NCBI RefSeq assembly: GCF_024763615.1
Contig: NC_077222.1
Location: 111,199,417-111,263,416, forward strand
From: Phlebotomus papatasi
Lineage: Eukaryota; Arthropoda; Insecta; Diptera; Psychodidae
DNA: 64,000 bases
Direction: 5' to 3'
The notes beneath the pieces were generated by a model. The model ran no database searches. It was given only the letters and a program-made list of their open reading frames with translations, and had not been told where the DNA came from. Shown piece by piece: positions 11,909-22,118 of this stretch. A program made the translations under genes and the position numbers. The stretch's first letter is position 1, and each line of letters begins with the position of its first letter.

Positions 11909-12422
11909 CAGGAGGCGAATTCTGTAACAGTATGACAATGTCATATGAAAAATTTTCATGGTAGATTTCAGGGTAGAACATACTTAAATTCCAGTGATCA
12001 TCGAATTGTCATTGCAAGCAGGTCTATGAAGCTTTTACTGTCTGAAAAGAAACGGATTTCTGCAGGGGAGTGACAGTAGCTCTGAAAAATGCGACCAATT
12101 TTAGTGTAAATATTTCCCTGTTTTCGTACACATTTTACAAGATATCTCCAAAACTGCGTAGGTTGTCAATTTGGGGGTTTTGGTTGCCTTTTCGTTATTA
12201 AATTAGCTTTTATTTTGTATAAGTATTTTTTGCTAATTCGTTCTACAATGACAGAAAACAGCTAATAAACTCAAAAGTTTTTTCGGCACGCTAGAAACAT
12301 ATGGGAAACATGGGAAATGTCATGCCCCTGGATTTTTGATTATTTTTTTTCCAAATTTACCACTTGTAAAATTTAAATTCTCATGTGACATTGTCATATG
12401 GCTACAAAATACTCCTACAGGA
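11909..12422. mobile_element. Foldback element (GTAACAG..GACAATGTC ends)
   Basis: The left end GAGGCGAATTCTGTAACAGT then ATGACAATGTCAT is mirrored at 12382-12422 by GTGACATTGTCATATGGC then TACAAAATACTCCTACAGG. The interior (~430 bp) has no clear coding content. The ends resemble those of the elements at 53992-54217 and 7842-8492, which suggests one family of variable length. Confidence 0.5.
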
Positions 12423-12518
12423 GACTACTCTCGAATAGATTACAGTAATACTGTAATAAATGTAAAGTATTTTTGGCGCCTATTTTTCTGCAAATTTTCT
12501 CTGCTAACTTTTTATAAT

Positions 12519-12752
12519 GGCTCCGGCACATCTTTTAAATCAGAAAAAAATCATGAAATCAAAATTCATATCCCTTTCTTTCTCAAAAGTTTTGCGTATG
12601 TCTATCCTATTCTTTCGCACTCTTCTTATTTTGAATATCATGCCAAATCAAATTCTGTTCGGTTCGATTTTGAGGCCGAAAGACTGGGAAAGAGACACGA
12701 AATTTGATTTCATGAAATTTTACCGCTCTAAAAGGTGTGTAGGAGGCATAAT
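12519..12752. mobile_element. MITE family 'GGCACACCTTTT', copy 1
   Basis: The left end GGCTCCGGCACATCTTTTAA and the right end CGCTCTAAAAGGTGTGTAGG are inverted. Just inside, ATGAAATCAAAATTCATATC is mirrored by CGAAATTTGATTTCATGAAA. Open frames of 117-123 codons through this copy and the next (12336-12870) are incidental. It is adjacent to two further copies of the family. Confidence 0.6.
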
Positions 12753-12754
12753 TT

Positions 12755-12962
12755 CTCTGACACACCTTTTAGATCAGGAAAATGTCGTAAAATATCTTTT
12801 TCTCTCAAACGTTTTCCTTGTGTCCATCTTATTCATTCCCACCCAAACGAAGAAGAATAAGAATGAGTAGGATTGACTTTCGCAAACAATTTGAGAAAAA
12901 AGGGATATGAATTTCGATTTCATGAATTTTTCTTATAATCTAAAAGGTGTACCTGCGCCATG
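12755..12962. mobile_element. MITE family 'GGCACACCTTTT', copy 2
   Basis: Begins TCTCTGACACACCTTTTAGA and ends TAAAAGGTGTACCTGCGCCA. The inner arm TATGAATTTCGATTTCATGA matches the corresponding part of the neighbouring copy. It lies directly beside copy 1, as if one had inserted next to the other or a double element had formed. Confidence 0.6.
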
Positions 12963-12989
12963 AAAAATATTTTCGAATTAACACAAAAC

Positions 12990-13475
12990 TTACCGACCGA
13001 TTTTGAAGGTCTTTTCTAGCCCTCTCGGTCAAATGACAGACCATGCTAGGTGGGATATTCAACAATTTTTTCTTGAAAAAGAGAAAAAAATTAAAATGTA
13101 ATAGCGCTGGCACACCTTTTCAATTGAGTGAAATTCAATCGATTGAAATTTTACCTCTTACTCTTTCAAACTGAAACGAAGATATTTTTGTCTCTCTCTA
13201 TCAAGTTAAAATTGAAATTACAATTTCAATTTCAAAATGTCATTTGTCTCATTTGACAGAAAGAGACAGCTCTATCTGATTTCAGTTTGAAAGAGTAAGA
13301 AGTAAAATTTCAATCGATTGAAATTCACTCAATTGAAAAGGTGTGCCAGCGCCGTAAACAATGAAAAAATATATTACATTCATATTTTAAGAAATTCATA
13401 AAGTTCGATAGCGATATTTAAACCGGTCAATTTGGCTAGTCTTGGTTGTTTCAGTGTAAAATGCGTAAAAAGCTA
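12990..13475. repeat. Older repeat split by a MITE; paralogue at 48650-48895
   Basis: The two flanks (12990-13101 and 13354-13475) align in order with uninterrupted sequence at 48650-48895. Shared phrases are TCGGTCAAATGACA, AAAAAATATATTA, CATATTTTAAGAAATTCATA, AAGTT(T/C)GATAG and GGTCAATTTG. The 252 bp between the flanks is missing from the paralogue, which marks an insertion. Confidence 0.75.
13102..13353. mobile_element. MITE family 'GGCACACCTTTT', copy 3, with target duplication
   Basis: This is a 252-bp element with long near-perfect inverted repeats of about 75 bp. The left begins AGCGCTGGCACACCTTTTCA and the right ends AAAAGGTGTGCCAGCGCC. Inner steps TTCAATCGATTGAAATTTTA and CTTACTCTTTCAAACTGAAA are mirrored. 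GTAA flanks both sides (13098-13101 and 13354-13357), and the paralogous empty site at about 48755 contains one TAA. The arms are little diverged, so insertion looks relatively recent. It is non-coding. Confidence 0.85.
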
Positions 13476-13479
13476 CATA

Positions 13480-13980
13480 TTTAGGAGTATTTCAAAACTT
13501 TATTTCACAAATTAACTCCCAATGGTAGGCAAACTTACATGATTGTGTATATTCTCAAGGTGCATACTCAATGTGCGGCAAGTGCATATTCAAGTTGCGG
13601 AAAGTGCATATTCTCAAGGTGCATAATCCTGAGATCCCCTGTATTCGCTTATTGCGTCCCTTGCGTCCATCATCGTCTTAGCAATGGTAACAAACCCTCA
13701 GAGTAAAAGCGATGTGAAATTCTTTCATAGGTTGCACAAGACACATTTACATCACATAAGCCGAACTTTTCGGTAACTCATTACCCGGTCATCGTATTTG
13801 CTTTGAGATGTACACAGTAAAAAATATATATTACAAAATAGTTTACAATACTTTAGAAATAATGAAAAATATCCAAGCATAAATCTTTAAACATTTCCCT
13901 GCAACAATTATTTGTCAGAATTCTAAATATTAAATTTGAGGTTAAGTGAATACATAACCTTAAAAAAATAATGAAATAAA
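13480..13980. other. Intronic DNA with one copy of the GCCGTCTTAGC family
   Basis: CAAGGTGCATA-type phrases repeat at 13556-13626. A copy of the dispersed retroposon-like core lies at 13655-13740: TTGCGTCCATCATCGTCTTA, then AACCCTCAGAGTAAAAGCG. The remainder is AT-rich and unassigned. Confidence 0.45.
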
Positions 13981-13990
13981 AGAATTACAT

Positions 13991-14100
13991 CTAATTTTTC
14001 TTTTCTTTTTGTTACAGGTAAATATACTTTCCTTTAATGAACTGAGAGAAGCACTGAAAGATGAATCACAGATATTACATTGTTTACACTAGCGAGGTAA
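13991..14100 (+). other. Recursive-splice ratchet point 1 with RS-exon
   Basis: What is seen: a CTAAT branch-site motif (13991), a long pyrimidine tract, then TTGTTACAG|GTAAATA, so the acceptor ends at 14017 and a donor starts at 14018. A second donor, CGAG|GTAAAC, starts at 14097, defining a 79-nt RS-exon at 14018-14096. The RS-exon length is not a multiple of three, and its downstream donor lies in a block shared with the site at 40202-40321. What is known: juxtaposed 3'/5' splice sites let long insect introns be removed in steps. What is inferred: this is such a site in a + strand transcript. Alternatively it could be a skipped cassette exon or a chance match, though the second homologous site argues against chance. 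Confidence 0.65.
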
Positions 14101-14109
14101 ACAATATAA

Positions 14110-15540
14110 AATGACTTGTAAGTTCCCAAGTTTATGCTTTATTGAGGATATGAGTTGAGGTCATGAATGATAAAATTGTGTGACTAAACACAACAAAATT
14201 AATAACGAAAAAATTGTAATGGCACAAAACACCATCCGGACAAGTTATAACACCCACAGAGACCCCAAAAAAAGACCCAACAACTCCCCCTGGGGTGGGT
14301 GCAAGAATGGAACACCGCCTGGAGCGGGGTTTATTGCTGGGTGGTACTTTTTATGGGAAAATTAAAAGCCACAGTGAAAATTGCACATCGACGCATTTTT
14401 AATGTCGACTGGCATGTATTGTGTAAGATGCTCTATTTGAGCTTTCAGAGCTTTACTGACTTCTGTGGAGACTAGGGGTTGGGGCTGGGGGGTGGTGTCA
14501 TGCGAGGCATGAGAAAGTAATAATAGGAAAAAAGAAGAAAATTGTTGGAGGGGAATGAATGTATGGAAATGATTTTGTTGGCACAGAAAGAAAAAGCCTA
14601 GAATTATTTTATTGACCTAAAATGCTTATGATTATTGCCTTCATAGAGCAATTTGTGCCTCTTTTTTAATGGTAGTGTGTGGTATTGAAAAAGAAAAGAA
14701 GAAAAAACTTGGGGAAATTGAGGGATTTCCCGAAAAACTTTCCACTTCAGCTTTAGGTTGTCCCTGGAGGTGATTTTTTGGTGCAGTTTTCATCTGCACT
14801 CAAATGTATCCCAAGTCTTTGCAGTGGTTATTTTTTCTGGGCTCGGACCCTTACCCAAGTAGCACGTTATGGCATAATCGTGTATTGACATTTCATCTGG
14901 TACATACATAGTAAGTGGCTTTATTTCTCAAAAGAGTTCTTTCACAATTTATTAATCTAAATTGAAATTCAAAATATACTCGCTGGACAAATATTCATTC
15001 GATCGCAGGGCCATCTGATTTCTAGACAATGTGACGTAACTTTATACGTCAATTTTGTGGCGTGATGCAGTCAACTGTGGTGGAAAATTGGTTATAAAAG
15101 TCATAAATTTACTTAGAATTTGAACTCTGTTTGGCAGAAAGACAAGAAACTGATTGGTTATCGCTTTGGGTGTCTTAGTGCCAGCAGTTCTTTATTGACA
15201 TTTCTAATTTTTCCTAATGCCTGCTTACGTCTTGTCGTTTTCTAATCGACTGTGAATAGCGCACTCCTATGTGAAACAATTGAGGCTTCCTGTCGTGAAG
15301 ATCAAACCTAAAAAAAGAGAATTTGCTAGTTTCCATTAACATCACGCTTGATAAGATCACGAATAGTTATTTTATCTGTCAAAAATAATTACAACCCATC
15401 TTCAACTGACGAAAATCTTGTGCTTTGAAGCAAGCATTTGAAATTTCGACCTTTGAGCTAGATCCATCTATCGATAATAACTATTTTTACTGCTCATACT
15501 CAAAGAGAGAGTACTTATATAATCGTGTTTTTTTCAACTT
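14110..15540. other. Unassigned intron-like DNA
   Basis: No exon or RNA gene is recognised. GTGGGTGCAAGAATGG-type GC-rich phrases at 14270-14345 are open for 61 codons without a domain. The short motif CCCAAGTAGCACGTTATG (14853) resembles 40079 and, in part, 24580 and the inverse at 42526. Confidence 0.3.
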
Positions 15541-15548
15541 GTGATCGT

Positions 15549-15965
15549 CTAGAAGTTTAAACGGTAGAAGATATCAACTTCCGATCTTCGATAACTCCCA
15601 ATAAAAAACAATATCTCCAGACTTTTTCTTCCCCCTGCCGCCCCTCCTTGCACTAAAAAACATGCTTTTTTGGTTTTCTCAGAATTGACCAAAGCTTTTT
15701 CAATGATTTTCGGATATGTTTTAGAAGTAGTCCAAGCGAACATTTCGTCCAAACATACCTATGACCTGAAAATTCGCCATTTTGAATTATTGAATGTCAA
15801 AAGTAAATCACTTTGACGGAAGCATTTTTCAACCGATTTGGTTAAATTTAGATTTTTTAGAAAGGTATTGAAATTCTGAACCCGGCTGCGTCGGTCTTCA
15901 TCGGTAATGAACCGGTTAACAAACAAAACCGGCCCGGTTTTGGGCAAGACAAACTTAATTTTAGG
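15549..15965. repeat. Old dispersed repeat with AACCGATTTGG motifs
   Basis: Phrases such as CTAGAAGTTTAAACGGTAGA (15549), TTCCGATCTTCGATAACTCC, TCAACCGATTTGGTTAAATT, AAAGGTATTGAAATTCTGAA and GGTAATGAACCGGTTAAC occur in series. A related series is at 422-910. This is likely a degenerate transposon family. Small minus-strand open frames here have no domain. Confidence 0.45.
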
Positions 15966-16124
15966 CCTCGACAGGATTAATAAGAATAATCCAGGGGTAC
16001 CTTATTGAAGTACAATTGGTTTTCTGTATTCCCTTTGATCGAGTTTTTGCCAAATATTCGTGATACATTTGACCAAAATTGTGGCACAATGCGTCTCAAT
16101 TTGGTTACTTGGGGTACTTTCTAG

Positions 16125-16580
16125 TGTCCTCCTTGCTTTTGGATGTGGCTCCAGAGGAAGTTGAAGTTCATCTATTAGAGCGTCAAGAGAGGCTGCAATG
16201 CAGATTTGCTGGTGAAGCAATTTCCATTTCTCATGGAATTTCATCTCAAACTCATTTCTCCTTGATATGCCATTCAACGGGGATTTTGTCACTCTTCGAA
16301 TCCCTTTGCACCATCATCTCCAGTCATCCATTTCACTCAACTACTCATCCCCAAAAAACCCCATCCACCCCAGCATATGTGGCACTTCCGTCATTCCAGA
16401 ATGAGCGAAGCTTCCATCAGACACAGGAACTATCAGTGGTACAGTTGTTTATATTTTTTTCCCATGACGTCTCAATGGTCATCACACCACTTTTCTCCAC
16501 CTGTCTGTCAGTTATTCCTGGGCAAAAAGGGGATCCAGGCTTGAGTGAAAATCGTTTGTGGCTGAATGTGGCACGGAATG
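16125..16580 (+). CDS. Possible exon in the longest open frame (weak)
   Basis: The frame 16079-16651 is the longest in the window (190 codons). It starts at TTG, so it is treated as a possible exon, not a gene start. A usable acceptor, TACTTTCTAG, ends at 16124. Possible donors are GCTG|GTGAAG (exon end 16211) and a stronger AATG|GTAAGC (exon end 16580); both give a phase-1 to phase-1 exon. The first 30 residues look protein-like: acidic VAPEEVEV, then LQCRFAG, which could be an immunoglobulin B-strand. The middle is low-quality and hydrophobic and resembles no family. An overlapping minus-strand frame (16002-16292) is equally open. I do not recognise a product; this may be chance in a locally GC-richer stretch. 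Confidence 0.22.
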
Positions 16581-16659
16581 GTAAGCAGGGAAAAAAAAGC
16601 ACAATGATACATGGGTACAAGAACCCAGACACTCACTTTCCTCCAAACTGACGAAAAAA

Positions 16660-17575
16660 AAGTATGGAAATACTGTGGCGAAGATGAAACACATTTTCAT
16701 CCACGATGACGAATAAAAAATATCTCGGCTGACATGTATGGAAAGGAGCAAGTTGTCTACAGATTGAAATTGGAAAATTTGATAAATGGAAGAATCTGAC
16801 AAAGAAATCTGCACGGATTCATATCTCTCTGTAGGAGCTCTTTTTTTTCTTTACTTGGAACCCTTTGGATTTCAGGGTAGATTTCAATAACAAAAAAAAT
16901 ATGGCAAAAGGTTCATTCGGAAAGTTCAGAAATATCGGTTTCCGGTACTTCTGACTTGGCATTACTCGATAATTCTGACAGATGGTTTAAAATAAATCTT
17001 GAATTTCGGAAAATTGTGAATCCACAAGGAATGATAAAAATTTTAGTATTGTGTGATACCAGGCACATAGTAACTTTAAGATGACTAGAACTTGTAAGCC
17101 CTGATACCAATTTTTCTATTCATGAAAGTGTACTGAGTGCAGTTACGTAACAGTAAGAGCACCAAAGCAATATTTCAGCACCCTTAAGGATGGTAGAGGT
17201 TGGGCGTGTTAAAGGAATAAAGGATTGGTGAGTTACAGCTGTCGACTGGGTCGACATGTGTCGAATAGACCGTACGCTCTACAAACTACTAATATACCTA
17301 GTTCTGAGACTTCAAAATGAAATAGATAACTTGAACAACTTTTGTGGATTTCTAAAGTCTGAATTGCTCTGTGAAAGTTCATAAGTATTGCTCGTCTTGC
17401 CCTGAAAGCATTTGGTCAGGAAAGGCGCATTGGGCCTTATCGAAAGTGGAAAACCTCCCCCGGGAAACCCAAGTCCACACGTCCTTCTTCTCTGACGTTC
17501 TAAACCGGACTGACTCTGCTGATTCTTTAACGAAGGCTCAGAAGGCAATTACACCTCAACAGCATAGAACCCACA
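16660..17575. other. Unassigned intron-like DNA
   Basis: Opposing short open frames at 16913-17110 (-), 17312-17548 (-) and 17371-17592 (+) carry no recognised motifs. The GC-richer 17400-17590 stretch is unassigned and may be a decayed mobile element. Confidence 0.3.
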
Positions 17576-17580
17576 GAGCA

Positions 17581-17762
17581 CAGTTAACTTAGAGTCGATG
17601 AACAAAAATATACTGACCGGTCAGCAGTTCTCGAGCAAAAATTGCTAACCAAATATTGAAATGGCACTGCCTCGTGAGTATCGTTTTAATGTTAGCAGAA
17701 TTCAGCTGAAAAATATTTTTTCAGCTGAATTGAAATCGGTTAGCATTTGGTGTTCGCTAGGA
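17581..17762 (-). mobile_element. Foldback/MITE family 'GCTAACC', copy 2
   Basis: Reverse-orientation copy of 1268-1490. ACTGACCGGTCAGCAGTTCT and the terminal TCGGTTAGCATTTGGTGTTC are the reverse complements of the corresponding parts of copy 1. TTCAGCTGAAAAATATTTTT is a local palindrome. It is somewhat shorter than copy 1. Confidence 0.6.
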
Positions 17763-17769
17763 AGTGGCC

Positions 17770-18590
17770 TAGGAACGGATTTGAATAGTAACGTTCATAT
17801 ACAATTAATTGGAAATAGATTTACAAGAAACAGAACCTTTCTAATAAGAGGATGAAACATAAGAATCACTCTTTGAACTCTGGAGAGTTTGGAGATGGCC
17901 CAATGCATGCCGCTTGCGAGAAAGAATGCTCAAGCTGGCAATTAAACCTTCGAAGTTTGGGGGATTTCTTTTAGGAGTAGCTTTTGGGACTTTCCTTTAA
18001 CCACTCTGAAGCTACATCAATCTCTAACCACGTCTGGAGGAGTTCATAGTTCAGAGACAGAATTCTGGAACTGCCTGATGCAACATCCTTCAAAAACAAT
18101 TTTTCTCGGAAATCGTTACCAATACGTAGGGGTCGTAACAAAGGAAAACCACGATGTTTTTACACAATGAAGGCTACTTTTGGGTTTCTTCATCACCTAG
18201 GAGGTAGTAGGCTTAGTAGGTCCGCTATGGTACATTTGCTATTGAAGTGAGGGCTCCGATACCCAAATTCTTAACAATATTTTGATCGTTATCTAACATT
18301 CAAAACGAAAACTTTAAAGGCTGTGCCGGCTTGAAGGCCTTATATCAACCATAAATGAAAAAAATGTGCCTAAACTACTACAAGTTAGTATCCAGAATAT
18401 TTTCTGAATATAAAAGATTTTATTATACTTAAAAAGCCGTCAGAGTCGTACTTTACTTGACATCTGGAATACGACGTGAAGTTTGCAGTGAGTGACCTCT
18501 TCTTCCGTTGTGTTGACATCTCCCCCTGCGTCTATTGCTTTTCCGTAGATTTGTCCCTTACAAACTTTTAGGGCAATGGATTTTCGAAAC
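17770..18590. other. Unassigned intron-like DNA
   Basis: No convincing exon, RNA gene or repeat pair is recognised. Confidence 0.3.
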
Positions 18591-18595
18591 ATCAT

Positions 18596-18829
18596 TAGGG
18601 AAAAGAGTGAAAAGTGTCTATGCTATGTACGATCCCAAGTTTCGTAATGACTAAATTTTTCCTATGTTTCTCAATAAATGTGACTCATCGCACCCATATT
18701 TTAAAAACTAAAAGAAAGTACCCAGTTTTTAAAATATAAGTATTGCGGAGCCACATTTATTCAGAAGCATAGGAAAAATTTAGTCATTACTAAACTTGGG
18801 ATCGTACCAAACATTGGCACTTTCGCCTA
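18596..18829. mobile_element. TA-flanked MITE family 'GCCCATGC', copy 2
   Basis: Begins TAGGGAAAAGAGTGAAAAGT and ends ATTGGCACTTTCGCCTA. The arms TACGATCCCAAGTTTCGTAA and CTAAACTTGGGATCGTACCA are inverted, as are TGACTAAATTTTTCCTATGT and GCATAGGAAAAATTTAGTCA. It has the same design as 8060-8278 and 55123-55297. Confidence 0.75.
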
Positions 18830-19555
18830 CCTCAGAACGACCTATTTCAGGATTTACAATCACACATGAGACCTAAAATGAACACTTTGAGGTCATTGAG
18901 GTGTATTTTTCCCATACCATTAGTCAGACATGTATGCCATTAGGGAAAATAAGAAGGTAAACATTTACCGGAAAAAGGAAGCGATGAAGCGTCAAGAGCA
19001 CAATTAGATGAAATGAAATTTTCCAGAGAAAATTTACGAGCAACCATTGTAGCTTATACTTCGAGCCAAAGGGTTTCTCATTTCAATTTATACCTCTTGG
19101 TTGGAGGACGAAGCCCCTTCAGGACGAGAATTACGATTGAGGCAAAGGTGCGAAGGTACATAGTCAATTCCTCGGGTGGCCCACATATTGTTATATTGTT
19201 TGGGGTGGAAAAGGAGCCACATACTGGGGCATCGACTCGCCCCCAGAGATCCCAGGAACAGCCATGGCGAATGGGTTGAATATTTTATTAAATGTGCTAC
19301 ATTTTGATGGGGAGGACGGGGTTAGAGTGAGGAACTGGGGTATCGTTGAATTTAGACCGATCTCATGTGTTACTGGGTATTCCCGCCCAAATACACGCTC
19401 TGTGTGTCTCCACATGGGAAAGTTCCTGTGCATTATTGAGGAGTATGTTGTGCCATTCTTGTTTCATCAGGGTTTATACACTTCTCATGTCGCACGGCTG
19501 CAATAGAAGTGGCAACATAGGCTTTTTGACTTTTTTCATGATTGAGTTTGTTAAC
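18830..19555. other. Unassigned DNA
   Basis: Overlapping short frames on both strands at 19013-19506 (up to 88 codons) have no recognised domain. No splice context is convincing. Confidence 0.3.
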
Positions 19556-19560
19556 TGGAT

Positions 19561-19985
19561 TATTTCTCAGCAATTTACTTGAAAAACAGTCCTGCAATTT
19601 TTCTTTAAAGTAGGTTTAAAGTAGGTCCGTAAAAGACTTCAAGGCGCTATCTCTAACCGTTTGGCCGCTAGATCCCATGTCGTACGGAAAGGAGAAGTAC
19701 AGAAATGAGATATTATTTCTCAGCATTGAAAAAAAAGTCCAGCAATTTTTCTTTAAAGTAGGTACGTAAAAGACTTCAAGGCGCTATCTCTAACCGTTTG
19801 GCCGCTAGATCCCATGTCGTACGGAAAGGAGAAGTACAGAAAGGAGATATTATTTCTCAGCAATTTACTTGAAAAAAAGTCCTGCAATTTTTCTTTAAAG
19901 TAGGTCCGTAAAAGACTTCAAGGCGCTATCTCTAACCGTTTGGCCGCTAGATCCCATGTCGTACGAAAAGGAGAACAAACACTAG
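19561..19985 (+). repeat. Three-copy tandem repeat, ~140-150 bp unit
   Basis: Units start at TATTTCTCAGC (19561, 19713, 19851). Each continues GTCC(T/A)GCAATTTTTCTT, AAAGTAGGT, AAAAGACTTCAAGGCGCTAT, CTCTAACCGTTTGGCCGCTA and GATCCCATGTCGTACG. The units are nearly identical, and copy 1 carries an extra AAAGTAGGTTT step. The core is the inverse of the CTAGNNNCCAAACGGTTAGA motif seen at 862, 9969, 15549 and 60199, so the array amplified a piece of a dispersed repeat. Confidence 0.85.
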
Positions 19986-20031
19986 TAAAGCTTTTAAAAG
20001 TCCGTTGGTTTTTATAAAAATTTCTGCATAC

Positions 20032-20202
20032 CTAGTTGTGTCTCTTCCATTGCAATTGTGCGATGTGAGCCTTCCATGTATGCCTGCCACATCGGCTGCC
20101 CATCCACCAAGGGAATTTCACCGGGAGCACTTACCCAGCAGCCGAGAGAAAGGTGTATTGTATGAATATTTACATTGAAAGTGTTGGGAAAACCCCCTTT
20201 CA
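20032..20202 (-). CDS. Possible symmetric phase-1 exon on minus strand (weak)
   Basis: Read on the minus strand, the acceptor ACCCTATTTCAG ends at 20203 and the donor CTAG|GTATGC begins at 20031. Together they bound a fully open 171-nt segment in phase 1 to phase 1. The peptide includes VSAPGEIPLVDGQPMW and AYMEGSHRTIAMEETQ, which looks more protein-like than the surroundings and faintly recalls an LDL-receptor class B (A-x-M-D-G-S-x-R-T) strand. That resemblance is only suggestive. It lies on the opposite strand to the other splice signals. It could be a nested or neighbouring gene, a pseudogene fragment, or chance. Confidence 0.2.
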
Positions 20203-20339
20203 CTGAAATAGGGTATGGATGGCAAAGAAGTGCTCTCCATGTAGTAACCCCTGAGGTATGAGAGATGATTTTGCTACAGAGAACAGGAGACCTCTGTGGA
20301 GGGGAAGGAAGAAATATCACTGAAGAATGTATTTCAAAC

Positions 20340-21050
20340 TGAAATACGACACTGAAACCACTTTAATATTCAATTAATAATATGAAATGCGTCTCGGGAA
20401 TTTCACCTTTCAACTTTCATCCAATGTTAACCTCGAAGAAAATCCAAAGTGACTCTAACCCATTTCTTTTTGTAGGGCGGGGTCTCCATCACCTCTTTCT
20501 CCAAAAATTTCAATTATAGTTTATCTTGCATATTCCTCTTTTAGCTCTCCTCCCCCTAAATTATTCAAGACACTTTGATAAGTAAGAAACAGAGGATGAA
20601 AGTTTTGTCTGCATATCAAATCAAATTCATATGCTATCACCTCACTTTTTTCCCTGGTGAAATTTTCAACATGTGACTTTTAGCAGCGGATATCTTCCAA
20701 CACCACCAAACAGCCCTTGTCAGCAAACTTTAAATATTTAATCTCCCCCAGGATTCAATTAAATAATTCAGAAAAATACTTCTGACATGTCACATTGAAA
20801 AACTCAGCTAATATGGCTCCAAAGTTTAAAAGTCTTTCACTTTAATATTTCAGCCTATAATTTGAATAATAAATCTGAAATCTGTTGCAATTGAGAAACT
20901 TTGATTATATTTTATTTTAAAGCATTTATTTTAACTTATGACTAATTTTATAATAATTCCTTAGACTTTATCTAATTATCTACTGAACGTAATACCTTTC
21001 GTTAAATTTTTACAACGACATTATTGAAAGAAAGAGAAATGATAGAGTGT
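20340..21050. other. Unassigned intron-like DNA
   Basis: AT-rich sequence with no recognised exon, RNA gene or repeat pair. Confidence 0.3.
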
Positions 21051-21054
21051 ACCA

Positions 21055-21545
21055 GGTGTTCGCCAGTGGAAAAGTGGTCACCCTGAGAGGAGAACACTTT
21101 TATGGTCTTGCACAGAATCGGTCCCGATATGGACCTTTTTCAGTGATCGACTAAATTGTGTTTTCACAGCTTTTCTCAGGGATCGGTCGATTTTTGTTGG
21201 CTAGGAAGATCATCATTAGCAGGATGTCACTATGGGGTGTCTTTCTTCTGAAAGATGGGATCCACAAAAGGAAAGGTCTCATTTTAGATACAATATACTA
21301 AAATTTTATCGAAATCGCTTCATAAAAACCAAAAATGCAGTCCGGCCAAGACATATTTGGTTATAGCTCGGATCAGGGAACATCGAGGTAGGAATGTGAT
21401 CCACTGTTGGAAAGGTCTCGACCTCAGCTACAACATACTAAAATTTAAAGAAAAAGAATTGTCTAGTTTTCAAAATATTCGAAATCGAATTTTCGAAAAT
21501 CGGACCTTCGATTAAGTCGGATTAAATTGGGATTTTAATAAATTT
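21055..21545. repeat. Degenerate repeat with internal duplication
   Basis: GGAAAGGTCTCATTTTAGAT then ACAATATACTAAAATTT (21279) recurs as GGAAAGGTCTCGACCTCAGC then TACAACATACTAAAATTT (21410), about 130 bp apart. Flanking steps (GATCCACAAAAGG / GATCCACTGTTGG) also match. The class is unknown. The downstream 22370-22600 has a similar composition. Confidence 0.45.
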
Positions 21546-21548
21546 GTA

Positions 21549-21690
21549 GTAGGGTGAGAACAAACATCTATTGACACTTTGAGAACTCGTGTGAGGACCT
21601 ATTGACACCCTACTCTGTGCCATTTGGAATACGAAATTTACACACTTATCATTATCGAAAAACGTAGATTAATGAAAAAGTATCATATTG
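21549..21690 (-). mobile_element. MITE family 'CTATTGACAC', truncated copy
   Basis: TAGGGTGAGAAC, CTATTGACACTTTGAGAACT, CCTATTGACACCCTACTCTG and CCATTTGGAATACGAAATTT match in order the reverse complement of the right half of the full element at 29732-29966. The other end is not seen, so this is a half element. Confidence 0.7.
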
Positions 21691-21699
21691 GCCTCAATT

Positions 21700-22080
21700 C
21701 TGAGACCAAGATCAGTATCGAGATCAAGAAAATTTCAAGATTTTGGAATTCTAATGAAAAAAATCAAAATCAAGATGTCAAATCTGTCAAATGTTTCGGA
21801 ATCTTGAAATCCAAGACAAAAAACCGTGTGGATATCAAGTTTTGCAATTCTGAAACCAATATTTCAAAATTCCAAGACGTCAAATTTCTTGTTTTCTTGA
21901 AATAATTTCAAGAACCTCTCGGAGGTGCTTAGAATTTTCAAGATACTGACAATTTGAAGAGTTTCATATGGAAATTACTCTTGATGAGGAATATTTCTAT
22001 AGAAGATGGTACAAAAACGACAAAAACAGAATTACTATGAAAAATACTGCTTTTAATTTTGTAATTTAATCGATATGGTA
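21700..22080. other. Low-complexity, TCAAGAT-rich DNA
   Basis: Repeated TCAAGAT/TCAAATCTG/AATTTCAAGA steps make a loosely periodic segment open for 93 codons (21624-21905). The open frame follows from the periodic, C/A-biased sequence. No protein family is recognised. Confidence 0.35.
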
Positions 22081-22118
22081 CATTATTTCTACATGTTCGC
22101 ATCAAAGTAAAACACCCT

